Below are positions 16,924 through 23,929 of a stretch of 64,000 bases of DNA, one piece after another (within the stretch, counting starts at the first letter, position 1; every line of letters begins with the position of its first letter). The DNA is from Egbenema bharatensis. Lineage in GTDB: Bacteria; Cyanobacteriota; Cyanobacteriia; Elainellales; Elainellaceae. The position numbers and the translations under genes were made by a program. The notes under the pieces are model-generated. The model was not told the origin of the DNA, ran no database searches, and saw only the letters and a list, made by a program, of their open reading frames with translations. Where the stretch lies: assembly GCF_048077055.1 (NCBI RefSeq), contig NZ_CP182236.1, positions 6,696,001 through 6,760,000 of the forward strand, in the 5' to 3' direction.

Positions 16924-17943
16924 ATGACTCCAGCCATTTTTATTGAAAAACTCCAGAAGCGATACGGTTCCATTGAAGCCGTTAGGGATGTGTCCCTGAA
17001 GGTCGAACCGGGCGAAATTTTTGGCTTATTGGGCCCCAACGGAGCCGGAAAGACGACCACCCTCCGCTGTCTCTGCACCCTGACCCAACCCGATGCCGGA
17101 GCGATCGCCGTTTCGGGAGTTTCAGTTCTGGATGATCCTAAGTTAGCACGGCAAAAGTTGGGCTACGTGGCTCAGGAAGTGGCCCTGGATAAAGTGCTCA
17201 CCGGACGGGAACTCCTGCAACTGCAAGCTGCCATCTACCACCTTTCCCCCAGTCTGATTAACGATCGCATCAACCAGATGTTTGCCCTGCTGGGGTTAGA
17301 AGAGTGGGCAGACCAGCGAACGGGCACCTATTCAGGAGGATTAAAGAAGCGGCTAGACCTAGCGGCAGGGTTATTGCATCAGCCGGATGTGCTGGTACTG
17401 GACGAACCAACCGTAGGGCTAGACATTGAAAGTCGGGTGATCGTCTGGGACTTTTTGCGGCAACTGCGGGAGAATGGCACGACGGTATTGATTACCAGCC
17501 ACTACCTGGAAGAAGTGGATGCCCTGGCCGATCGCGTTGCCATTATTGATAAAGGGGTCGTCATTGCCTCTGGAACGCCTTCAGAATTAAAAGATCAGAT
17601 TGGCGGCGATCGCATTACCTTAAGAATTCGAGAGTTCACCCCAACCGAAGAAGCGGAACAGGTGAAGTCCATGCTGCAATCGCTACCCTTTGTCCAGGAA
17701 ATCATCATCAACTCCGCCCAGGGGAACTCGCTTAACCTGGTAGTCACCCCCCAAAGCGATGCCCTGATGACCGTCCAGCGATCGCTGAATGAGGCCGGAC
17801 TGCCCATCTTCGGTGTGTCTCAGTCTCGCCCCAGCCTGGATGATGTCTATTTGGCGGCCACCGGAAAAACCCTGATGGATGCTGAACTGGCAGCGGCCGG
17901 AACCCGCGATCCAAAGGCAGAACGCAAGCAGAGTATGCGTTAG
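16924..17943 (+). CDS. ABC transporter ATP-binding protein (DrrA-like)
   Basis: 339 residues. Nucleotide-binding domain with Walker A GPNGAGKTT (37-45), signature YSGGLKKRL (136-144), Walker B VLVLDE (156-161) and switch His 193 (TSHYLEE). A C-terminal DrrA/CcmA-like extension follows, as in ATPases that pair with ABC-2 type permeases for export of lipids or drugs. In related genomes the permease usually comes next, but here a Uma2 gene follows after 13 bp, so the partner must be elsewhere. ATG 16924 gives the expected N terminus (MTPAIFIEKLQKRYGS). The upstream gap holds an AT-rich stretch (TATAAAATAAAAGG at about 16850) that could serve as a promoter. Confidence 0.9.
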   Translation: MTPAIFIEKLQKRYGSIEAVRDVSLKVEPGEIFGLLGPNGAGKTTTLRCLCTLTQPDAGAIAVSGVSVLDDPKLARQKLGYVAQEVALDKVLTGRELLQLQAAIYHLSPSLINDRINQMFALLGLEEWADQRTGTYSGGLKKRLDLAAGLLHQPDVLVLDEPTVGLDIESRVIVWDFLRQLRENGTTVLITSHYLEEVDALADRVAIIDKGVVIASGTPSELKDQIGGDRITLRIREFTPTEEAEQVKSMLQSLPFVQEIIINSAQGNSLNLVVTPQSDALMTVQRSLNEAGLPIFGVSQSRPSLDDVYLAATGKTLMDAELAAAGTRDPKAERKQSMR

Positions 17944-17956
17944 ATAGTTCCTAATC

Positions 17957-18565
17957 ATGGTTCAGATCAACCCTCAGGTATTAAATTTTGACGAATTCAT
18001 CGCTCAGTACGGCGATCGAGATCAGTTTGAATTGATTGATGGCGAGTTGATTGACATGGAAGCAACCGGTTTACATGAACAGGTCATTGGCTTCATTGCC
18101 CGCAAACTCAATGTTGAAATCGATCGCCTCAATCTGCCCTATATCATTCCCCATCGCTGCCTGATTCGCCTATCTGATACCACCGCATTTCGTCCAGATC
18201 TCATCGTCCTGGATCAGACTCAACTGCCCCATGAACCCCTCTGGCAATACCAACCCGTTATCACCTCCAGTGTAGCCATCCAGCTAATCGCGGAAGTCGT
18301 TAGCACCAATTGGCAAAATGACTATGCCCGCAAAGTCGAAGATTATGCCCTGCTGGGTGTACCAGAGTACTGGATTGTGGATGATCTGGGTCTGGGGGGT
18401 CGAGAATACATTGGCAAACCGAAACAACCCACCCTTACCCTTTGCCAGTTAGGCGACGATTTCTATGAAAAGCGACTGTTCAGACCTCGTGACCCTTTAG
18501 CTTCCTCCACCTTTCCAGAATTGCGACTTCAGGCAGAAGCCATCTTTGCGGCTAGGCAATTGTAG
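17957..18565 (+). CDS. Uma2-family (DUF820) restriction-endonuclease-like protein
   Basis: 202 residues with the PD-(D/E)XK fold of Uma2 proteins: FELIDGELIDMEA, FRPDLIVLD (catalytic Asp), IAEVVSTNW (Glu) and YALLGVPEYWIVD. These genes are abundant in cyanobacteria; a nuclease role is inferred from the fold and the biological role is unknown. It is one of five such genes in the window and is the most divergent, with an insertion (DLGLGGREYIGKPKQPTL) before the last strand. It is 13 bp downstream of the ABC ATPase, so possibly cotranscribed. Confidence 0.88.
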   Translation: MVQINPQVLNFDEFIAQYGDRDQFELIDGELIDMEATGLHEQVIGFIARKLNVEIDRLNLPYIIPHRCLIRLSDTTAFRPDLIVLDQTQLPHEPLWQYQPVITSSVAIQLIAEVVSTNWQNDYARKVEDYALLGVPEYWIVDDLGLGGREYIGKPKQPTLTLCQLGDDFYEKRLFRPRDPLASSTFPELRLQAEAIFAARQL

Positions 18566-18745
18566 AGCAGTTGATCGTACTTCAGGCGGAAGTTGACCCC
18601 GCAAACATTAGCCAAATGGGAAAATTCCCCACGGATGCCGGAGCATCTCGTACACTAGAGGTATAAAGTGATTAGGATCGTTTAGGATCAGGCAAAGCGA
18701 CTTTCATATATCGCGCCAGATATATCGCACAAGGTAAAACCCTCT

Positions 18746-19348
18746 ATGAGACGAAGACCCAAAGCACCACCCAGATCTTCCCGTCCACCGCTAGACGATT
18801 ACCCCTACCCCGATCGTGATCGTACCGATCGCACCGAGCGTTCCTCTGGGGGGCTTTCAGGTGTGTTCAACTACGCCACAGCAGCCGTCCTGGCCGCAGC
18901 GTTAATCGTCGGGATTGGCGTGGGTATGTTCTTTGGCTCAACCACCACCAGCTCAGACTTGGGGAGTGTGGCCACCCGCTATGACATCGATCGCAGTGCC
19001 CCCGATGCCGAACTTTGCGTTCAGTATGGAGCCAGCGCGATCGCTATGGACATCCGGGCTTTTCTGACCCTGAACCCCTTCAACGTTTATCTATCCCAGC
19101 CCAGCATGCAACCGGGCTGCGTGATCCGCAGTAGTAACTGGTCGATTCTGCAAAGCCGCAACGTAATTAGCTCTCAGCAGGTCAACCAATGCCGGAACCG
19201 GATGAACACCTTTGCCTATACGGGCAGTATTGAAAATGCTGCAACTGAGCCACGGGTAGACTGCGTGTACCAGAATGACTCAGCAGGCAACCTGTTCCTG
19301 AGACAGCCGGGTGGCGGCGGTGCTCCTCCAGAAACCCAGCGGTTCTAA
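18746..19348 (+). CDS. DUF3172 family protein
   Basis: 200 residues. The N terminus is basic, Pro/Arg-rich and probably cytoplasmic (1-45). One membrane helix (about 50-70, AVLAAALIVGIGVGMFFG) leads to a conserved domain with AELCVQYGASAIAMDIRAFLTLNPFNVYLSQPSMQPGCV and two further Cys. This is the DUF3172 family, found in cyanobacteria; function unknown. A strong terminator follows at 19375 between this gene and the convergent one. Confidence 0.85.
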   Translation: MRRRPKAPPRSSRPPLDDYPYPDRDRTDRTERSSGGLSGVFNYATAAVLAAALIVGIGVGMFFGSTTTSSDLGSVATRYDIDRSAPDAELCVQYGASAIAMDIRAFLTLNPFNVYLSQPSMQPGCVIRSSNWSILQSRNVISSQQVNQCRNRMNTFAYTGSIENAATEPRVDCVYQNDSAGNLFLRQPGGGGAPPETQRF

Positions 19349-19374
19349 ACCATACCTTGGATACACTAACTCCC

Positions 19375-19402
19375 ATTCCCAGCTTCGTCTGGGAATTTTT
19401 TT
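19375..19402. terminator. Rho-independent terminator between convergent genes
   Basis: ATTCCCAG (19375-19382) and CTGGGAAT (19389-19396) form a perfect 8-bp stem with loop CTTCGT, followed by TTTTTT on the plus strand. It terminates the DUF3172 gene. The complement lacks a strong T-run, so it acts mainly in the plus direction. Confidence 0.88.
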
Positions 19403-19414
19403 GGGTTTTAACGA

Positions 19415-20137
19415 TTAACGATCGCCACCGTCCCCTGGTGTCGTGCGAGAGGCATCAATGCAGATGGCATAGAGCTGAATGGGAGCGAGTCCAGGTATGG
19501 CTTGCTGGGTTTGCTCTACAGTTAATCCTGGACTGATGCAAAAGTTTTGGACAACCGATTCGTACTGGTCTTCTGTACCCAAAAGGGTTTCCAGATTATT
19601 TGTGCTGTTGAAGGTCGGCAGCAGACGACGCATCACTTCATCGGTGAGTAAAGATGTGGATTCAGAAGTACTGGTCACTAAACTGCTTTGAGCCAGGGCG
19701 GTTTCCGTTGCCCCCCGAATTGCATTCGCTCCCTCTGACGTAGCTAACAGGCTAATCAGCAGGTCAGGACTCACGCGAGGATCCGCAATCATCACCGAGC
19801 GAAACCCGACCAACACCCCTGCTGCCACAAAATCGGAGGCTGTAGTCAGGTAGCGATCGTACTCAATAGGGACAGAGGATCCATCCCCACAAATCACCCT
19901 ACCGTCTGGGGCCGCTCCCGCTACCAGATCAACGCCCCCCTGTTCCTGACAGGCCAGCAGGATAGACTGGGCTTCTTCAGGCAACCGTTCGACCACGCGA
20001 TCGACGGTATCGGGGGTCGGTGTATCCACTGCCTCAGGCTCCCCAGGTTCCACAGCCATTACAGTAAGCGTAGAGGCTGAGATTAACGATGCAAGCCCCA
20101 GGCAGGCAAGCGGAGCAGCAAAAAATACTTTACGCAT
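19415..20137 (-). CDS. Secreted protein of unknown function
   Basis: 240 residues with a signal peptide (MRKVFFAAPLACLGLASLISASTLTVMA). The mature part is acidic at first (PGEPEAVDTPTPDTVDRVVERLPEEA) and then holds four spaced cysteines (LACQEQG, RVICGD, NFCIS, YAICIDA), suggesting two disulphides. I do not recognise the family. It is convergent with DUF3172 and 39 bp downstream of the SRPBCC gene on the same strand. Confidence 0.75.
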   Translation of the reverse strand: MRKVFFAAPLACLGLASLISASTLTVMAVEPGEPEAVDTPTPDTVDRVVERLPEEAQSILLACQEQGGVDLVAGAAPDGRVICGDGSSVPIEYDRYLTTASDFVAAGVLVGFRSVMIADPRVSPDLLISLLATSEGANAIRGATETALAQSSLVTSTSESTSLLTDEVMRRLLPTFNSTNNLETLLGTEDQYESVVQNFCISPGLTVEQTQQAIPGLAPIQLYAICIDASRTTPGDGGDR

Positions 20138-20176
20138 AGGGTGGGTGGATGAGGAGAACAGGACAGATTGATAAGC

Positions 20177-20785
20177 TTACTTGCCGCAGAGCACCTGACG
20201 CATTCTTCGCATATTAGCAGGTAAATCGAGCCGCATTGCTTCCTGAATCAGTTGGCTGGGCACTGGAATCGTGGGAGTGGCCTGAACTGAATAGGTGAGG
20301 AGGGTTCCAGTTTTTAAGTCCTCCAGTTTCAGGGTTGCAGCAAAGTCGTGAAAATTACCCCGTTCCAGTTGAAATTGGATCTGTTGCCAGGCGGTGTGAG
20401 CCGTTTCCACCACATTTAAATAAATCTCAACCTTTGCTGTGAACAGAAAAAAGGCTTTGGCTGCAACCTGATAGAGCCGCTTGTAGCGCTTAGAGGCGGA
20501 ATGGAGCGAGGAACCACTGCTCAACACTTCGCTGCGGATGAGATCGGGAAAAAACTGTACCCACTGCGGATAATCTGTGAGCTGCTGCCAAACCTGCGAT
20601 CGGCTGATGGGCAAGTACATGCGCGCGGTGACGGCTCCTCCCCAGGCGGAATGCGATCGCGTTTCCAGCACGATTTCACCATTTAACAACGATGCTTGAG
20701 GCAAACAGAGGTCATTTTCTGTCAAGGTTTCTTGGGGGGAATGAATTTCTGAATTGGCCAAGGCTACAGTCATTGCTCCACTCAT
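20177..20785 (-). CDS. SRPBCC/START-like (Coq10-type) lipid-binding domain protein
   Basis: 202 residues. From about residue 45 it shows the SRPBCC pattern: a strand with polar residues (GAVTARMYLPISRSQVWQQLTDYPQWVQFFPDLIRSEVL), a long curved sheet region and a C-terminal helix (PSQLIQEAMRLDLPANMRRMRQVL). Such cyclase/dehydrase-like proteins bind hydrophobic ligands; the ligand is unknown. ATG 20785 has a good GGAG site (GAAGGAGTAATTTA) in front. Confidence 0.8.
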   Translation of the reverse strand: MSGAMTVALANSEIHSPQETLTENDLCLPQASLLNGEIVLETRSHSAWGGAVTARMYLPISRSQVWQQLTDYPQWVQFFPDLIRSEVLSSGSSLHSASKRYKRLYQVAAKAFFLFTAKVEIYLNVVETAHTAWQQIQFQLERGNFHDFAATLKLEDLKTGTLLTYSVQATPTIPVPSQLIQEAMRLDLPANMRRMRQVLCGK

Positions 20786-21149
20786 TAAATTACTCCTTCA
20801 ATTGCACCATCCCTAATTGGGCGGCGGGACAGGATCCCTGCGATCCATTGCTCCGCTCAATGCCACTCCCTAGGGACAGATTTTTCACTTCTACCGACCA
20901 AACTGTGTCAGTGATGATCCTGCGTAGTTAATCAACGTTGACGAGACCCTGTTCATCAGGTGGGTGAATTCTATCCCTGAAGTTGGTAATGCGTTGTCGG
21001 TATGAGCTACTTTGGCACCATGACATTTTTGTGACACTGTTGTTACGACTCTGTTACAACATAGATGTTCCCCTATTTGTACCCTTTGTTTTCTCAAGAA
21101 ACAACCCGTAAAGGGGGGTTAAAGTGTAAAGATCCTGAAAAATCTCACG
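20786..21149. other. 364-bp gap between divergent genes
   Basis: No gene was found. The gap should hold the promoters of the SRPBCC gene (leftward) and of the small membrane-protein operon (rightward). It contains imperfect direct repeats of the kind GTGACACTG/GTTACGACTCTGTTAC at about 21030-21058, but no motif I can name. Confidence 0.5.
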
Positions 21150-21389
21150 ATGTGCAACAATAGGGGCGATCGTGTCTGGTTGGTGGGAGGCTATGGAGCT
21201 GTGAATGAATCTCCGAATGTTGCTGTCAAAATTTTTCTCTATATTATTGGCACCCTTCTGGTGTTCATGTCGATCGTGCTGATTGTTCAGGCGTTTGGTG
21301 TGCAAGTTCCCAGAGAGGTGATTTACGGATTAGTGGTGCTGGCGATCGGTTCAGGGATTCTGGCTGGCGTTCGTCGGTGGTACGGTTGA
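21150..21389 (+). CDS. Small membrane protein
   Basis: Up to 79 residues with two hydrophobic helices (VAVKIFLYIIGTLLVFMSIVLIVQAFGV and IYGLVVLAIGSGILAGV). ATG 21150 gives the longest form; a GTG at 21201 behind TATGGAG is a possible shorter start. It shares its second-helix pattern (AIGSGILAGVRR) with the next gene (TIGSGVFSGIQG), which hints at an old duplication. Family not recognised. Confidence 0.6.
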   Translation: MCNNRGDRVWLVGGYGAVNESPNVAVKIFLYIIGTLLVFMSIVLIVQAFGVQVPREVIYGLVVLAIGSGILAGVRRWYG

Positions 21390-21403
21390 AGGTAAGGCGC
21401 AGC

Positions 21404-21583
21404 ATGAGACAAATGAGACCAGACCTCACCATATTTTTAACGATTCTCTTCATTACCATATTGGTGTGGGTGCTTCGAGGGTTGGGAATTCTGACGTTTT
21501 TGCCAGGAATTGTGATCTGGATACTGTTGCTGCTGACGATCGGTTCAGGTGTGTTTAGCGGCATTCAAGGAACAAGGCGGTAG
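21404..21583 (+). CDS. Small membrane protein
   Basis: 59 residues from ATG 21404, which follows AAGGTAAGGCG 14 bp after the previous gene. Two hydrophobic helices (LTIFLTILFITILVWVLRG and VIWILLLLTIGSGVFSG). Part of a tight three-gene operon (21150-21960). Function unknown. Confidence 0.65.
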   Translation: MRQMRPDLTIFLTILFITILVWVLRGLGILTFLPGIVIWILLLLTIGSGVFSGIQGTRR

Positions 21584-21588
21584 TCACT

Positions 21589-21960
21589 ATGATCAGGGTC
21601 ACATTTGACGAAATTGAACAGTACCGGGCTGAGTTGGACAATGATCCAGTTGCTCTCAAAGCATTAGAAATGATCGAAGACTGTGAGGGTGATCTGGAAG
21701 ATGCGGCAATTTCCCTGGCATTGCAGGTAGGACAGGAACCCGATCGCTCAGAACAATGGTTGGATGGGTTAGCCAAACGGTGGCGGGTGTTTCTCTGTCA
21801 AACCAGCATCAAAGAGGCTGTGCAAGCAGGCAGGATTGCCACACCTGTGAAGCAGTTAGCATCTGAAGATCTGCCGGGAGTATTAGCCCTGCCGATCGTT
21901 TTGTATGCCCTCAAATTAGGGATTGAGTCCTTTTGCCAACCGCTTGAGGAAAAACGCTAA
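21589..21960 (+). CDS. Conserved cyanobacterial protein of unknown function
   Basis: 123 residues, soluble and mostly helical (MIRVTFDEIEQYRAELDNDPVALKALEMIEDCEGDLEDAAISLALQVG...). It begins 5 bp after the preceding small membrane protein, the last gene of the operon. A GCTGAGA/TCTCAGC hairpin 30 bp downstream may help end the transcript, though it lacks a T-run. I do not recognise a named family. Confidence 0.75.
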   Translation: MIRVTFDEIEQYRAELDNDPVALKALEMIEDCEGDLEDAAISLALQVGQEPDRSEQWLDGLAKRWRVFLCQTSIKEAVQAGRIATPVKQLASEDLPGVLALPIVLYALKLGIESFCQPLEEKR

Positions 21961-22007
21961 CCTCAGATCAGAGAGAGTATTACTTGAGCTGAGATGATCT
22001 CAGCCTG

Positions 22008-22041
22008 ATGGGCAGGCAGGATGCCCACCCCACAAGAATGC
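22008..22041 (+). repeat. Interspersed repeat GGGCAGGCAAGATGCCCACCCCACAAGAAT, copy 1
   Basis: Reads TGGGCAGGCAGGATGCCCA followed by CCCCACAAGAAT. The core GGGCA...TGCCC can fold. Related copies at about 33553, 41658, 43229 (inverted) and 46309, and a half copy at about 40199. Confidence 0.8.
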
Positions 22042-22118
22042 TAGTCAGTTAATTTTGACTTTTGAAGGTTTTCCTTGAAGTTTGGCAGCAACCCTTAGCC
22101 CAGGTTTAGAATAATCCC

Positions 22119-22607
22119 ATGATTCAATCTCCCGTGATTCGCTCTACTCCTGCTCATACCGCCGATCATTTCACCATTACGTTTGCCCCTCTGGACTTGA
22201 ATGAAGTCTACGCACTGGCAGACGATTCAGCCAATGGAGCCGTGGTGGTGATGAGCGGGATGGTGCGAAACCAGACGGATGGTCAACCCGTGGTGGCGTT
22301 GGAATACCAGGCCTATGAACCAATGGCGATCGAGGTATTCAAGCAAATTGCGGATCAGATTCGCCAAACCTGGACGGATGTTACCCATGTAATCATCCAC
22401 CATCGCGTCGGTAAGCTACAGGTCGGGGAAATCAGTGTGCTGGTAGCTGTGGGCTGTCCGCACCGCACAGAAGCCTTTGAAGCCTGCAAGTATGCGATCG
22501 ATACGCTGAAGCACAATGCCCCCATCTGGAAAAAGGAACATTGGGCCGATGGTTCCACCAGTTGGGTCAGTATTGGAGCCTGTGAGCAACCTGGGGAGAA
22601 TTGCTAG
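22119..22607 (+). CDS. moaE: Molybdopterin synthase catalytic subunit MoaE
   Basis: 162 residues. MoaE transfers sulfur from the thiocarboxylated MoaD to cPMP to make molybdopterin in the cytoplasm. Seen here: GAVVVMSGMVRNQTDGQPVVALEYQAYEPMA, VIIHHRVGKLQVGEISVLVAVGCPHRTEAFEACKYAIDTLKHNAPIWKKEHW (with the active-site Lys in the PIWKKE motif). The N-terminal extension of about 18 residues is slightly longer than usual. moaC is 28 kb away at 50274, so the Moco genes are dispersed. No molybdenum-cofactor riboswitch was recognised in the 158-bp leader, which instead holds an interspersed repeat. Confidence 0.94.
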   Translation: MIQSPVIRSTPAHTADHFTITFAPLDLNEVYALADDSANGAVVVMSGMVRNQTDGQPVVALEYQAYEPMAIEVFKQIADQIRQTWTDVTHVIIHHRVGKLQVGEISVLVAVGCPHRTEAFEACKYAIDTLKHNAPIWKKEHWADGSTSWVSIGACEQPGENC

Positions 22608-22623
22608 GAGAGTGAATGGGCGA

Positions 22624-22998
22624 TTACATACTCATCACCCGTGCTTTCACCAGCAGCATCAAATGGTCAAGCTGTTCGTAAGCATCAAGCTCAGCAACCT
22701 CAGATTCAGTCAAAGCGCCTTCCCGGTTTTTATCCAGAAGAGAGCGTAGACGGTCTTGTGCTTCGGGTGAAACTTTGAACGCAAGGATGTCTTGGGGCGT
22801 TGGGCAAGTCACCAGGAAGTCGAGGACTTCGAGGTAAGCCTGGGGTAGCTGTTGAAAGTTTGGAGTGGCGATCGCCAAAGACGCAGAAGAAGAATTACCT
22901 GTCCCCACAAGCTGACTCAGTAATTCTGGCAAACGATTGCGAAGCGGTTCCAGCCGTTCGGCTAATTCGTCTGGAATTTGAATCGTCAATTCAGCCAT
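22624..22998 (-). CDS. Small protein, possible antitoxin-like
   Basis: 124 residues, MAELTIQIPDELAERLEPLRNRLPELLSQLV..., ending in a helical segment (SPEAQDRLRSLLDKNREGALTESEVAELDAYEQLDHLMLLVKARV). The opening resembles ribbon-helix-helix/VapB-like small cyanobacterial proteins that carry a DNA-binding strand first and a Glu-rich tail. A 42-codon HTH reading frame ends 6 bp upstream of its start. No toxin gene is adjacent. The antitoxin role is conjecture. Confidence 0.7.
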   Translation of the reverse strand: MAELTIQIPDELAERLEPLRNRLPELLSQLVGTGNSSSASLAIATPNFQQLPQAYLEVLDFLVTCPTPQDILAFKVSPEAQDRLRSLLDKNREGALTESEVAELDAYEQLDHLMLLVKARVMSM

Positions 22999-23004
22999 TG
23001 TGAT

Positions 23005-23133
23005 TTACCCACCTAACCTTGTATCCAATATAGTAATCGTCTTGTAATTCACCCCAGAACGTTCAGCAACCTCCTTGAGACTCCAACCCCGTTCCTCAGC
23101 AAATTCTTTAATTTGCAGCCGAACCAGCCCCAT
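23005..23133 (-). CDS. Short XRE-type helix-turn-helix protein, possibly truncated
   Basis: 42 codons from ATG 23133 to the TAA at 23005: MGLVRLQIKEFAEERGWS then LKEVAERSGVNYKTITILDTRLGG. The LKEVAERSGVNYKTI stretch is a clear helix-turn-helix, but XRE proteins usually have about 65-70 residues, so the last helices are missing. It is followed after 6 bp by the 124-residue gene, suggesting an operon. It could be a short regulator or the remnant of a longer one. Confidence 0.6.
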   Translation of the reverse strand: MGLVRLQIKEFAEERGWSLKEVAERSGVNYKTITILDTRLGG

Positions 23134-23178
23134 ATTGCTCTTGATAAAATCTGCAATTACAGACTTTTATCGGTTTAC

Positions 23179-23742
23179 TCAATTAAAAATTTGTGTGCTA
23201 GTAACACGAAGCTCAGGAAACTGAGGCGATCGAATTAGATTATTTCCCTGAACTGTTTCAACCGTAGTGTAAGCAGCATCCAGTAGTTCCAGAACTGTAA
23301 CCGTTTTTGCTTGTGGATCAACAATCCAGTATTCGGGAATGCCCATGTCTTGATATTGCGATCGCTTGGCAATGTAGTCGCGATCGCGTTGCAACTCGCC
23401 AGGGCTGACGACTTCAACGACAAGGAGGGGAGGAACCATATTCAACCGAATCGTATTTCGCTGTTTAAGCAATTGAATGTGCTCGTCTTGAATAATGGTT
23501 AAGTCAGGATAGCGATTTTTAGGTTCTCCTCTAACTTCCAGCTCTAACCCATGCCCTCTAAGCCGCCGATGACCAACCATGGGTAAAAACAGCGAGAACA
23601 AGAAATTTGCAATCTCGATGTTTAAACCTGACTCTGGCGGCACTTCGATTAACTCTCCATTAAATAACTCATACAGATTCTCTGTCCCGTCGTCATAGGA
23701 CAGGTACTCCTCAAAGCTAAGAAACCGGGTTCTGGTTTGCAT
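23179..23742 (-). CDS. Uma2-family (DUF820) protein
   Basis: 187 residues from ATG 23742 (the codon before it is GTG). It shows ENLYELFNGELIEVPPESG, RYPDLTIIQD (catalytic Asp), LLVVEVVSPGELQRDRDYIAKRSQYQ (Glu and Lys/Arg region) and MGIPEYWIVDPQAKTVTVLELLD. It is a close paralogue of the gene at 28207-28773: same length, same order and mostly the same residues. The two flank the histidine kinase and its XRE gene in the same orientation. Confidence 0.9.
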   Translation of the reverse strand: MQTRTRFLSFEEYLSYDDGTENLYELFNGELIEVPPESGLNIEIANFLFSLFLPMVGHRRLRGHGLELEVRGEPKNRYPDLTIIQDEHIQLLKQRNTIRLNMVPPLLVVEVVSPGELQRDRDYIAKRSQYQDMGIPEYWIVDPQAKTVTVLELLDAAYTTVETVQGNNLIRSPQFPELRVTSTQIFN

Positions 23743-23929
23743 CACGGACGTTAGGGAAGAGGGGCGATCGCATGTGATTTCATTCTAAAGGAACTGCTGA
23801 ATTTGAGGCGAGAATAATCGCCCTAAAACTACGAAAACCTTAATATCTCACTCATTTCTCCAAGCCTTTAGGGGGTGAAGTTGACAATCCTTTTCCCTCT
23901 AAATTGTGGCTCGTTTGGGTTCGTGAACG

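Noticed and set aside
21961..22118. Molybdenum-cofactor riboswitch before moaE
   Set aside because: Only a small GCTGAGA/TCTCAGC hairpin and an interspersed repeat were seen; the conserved multi-stem motif is not evident.
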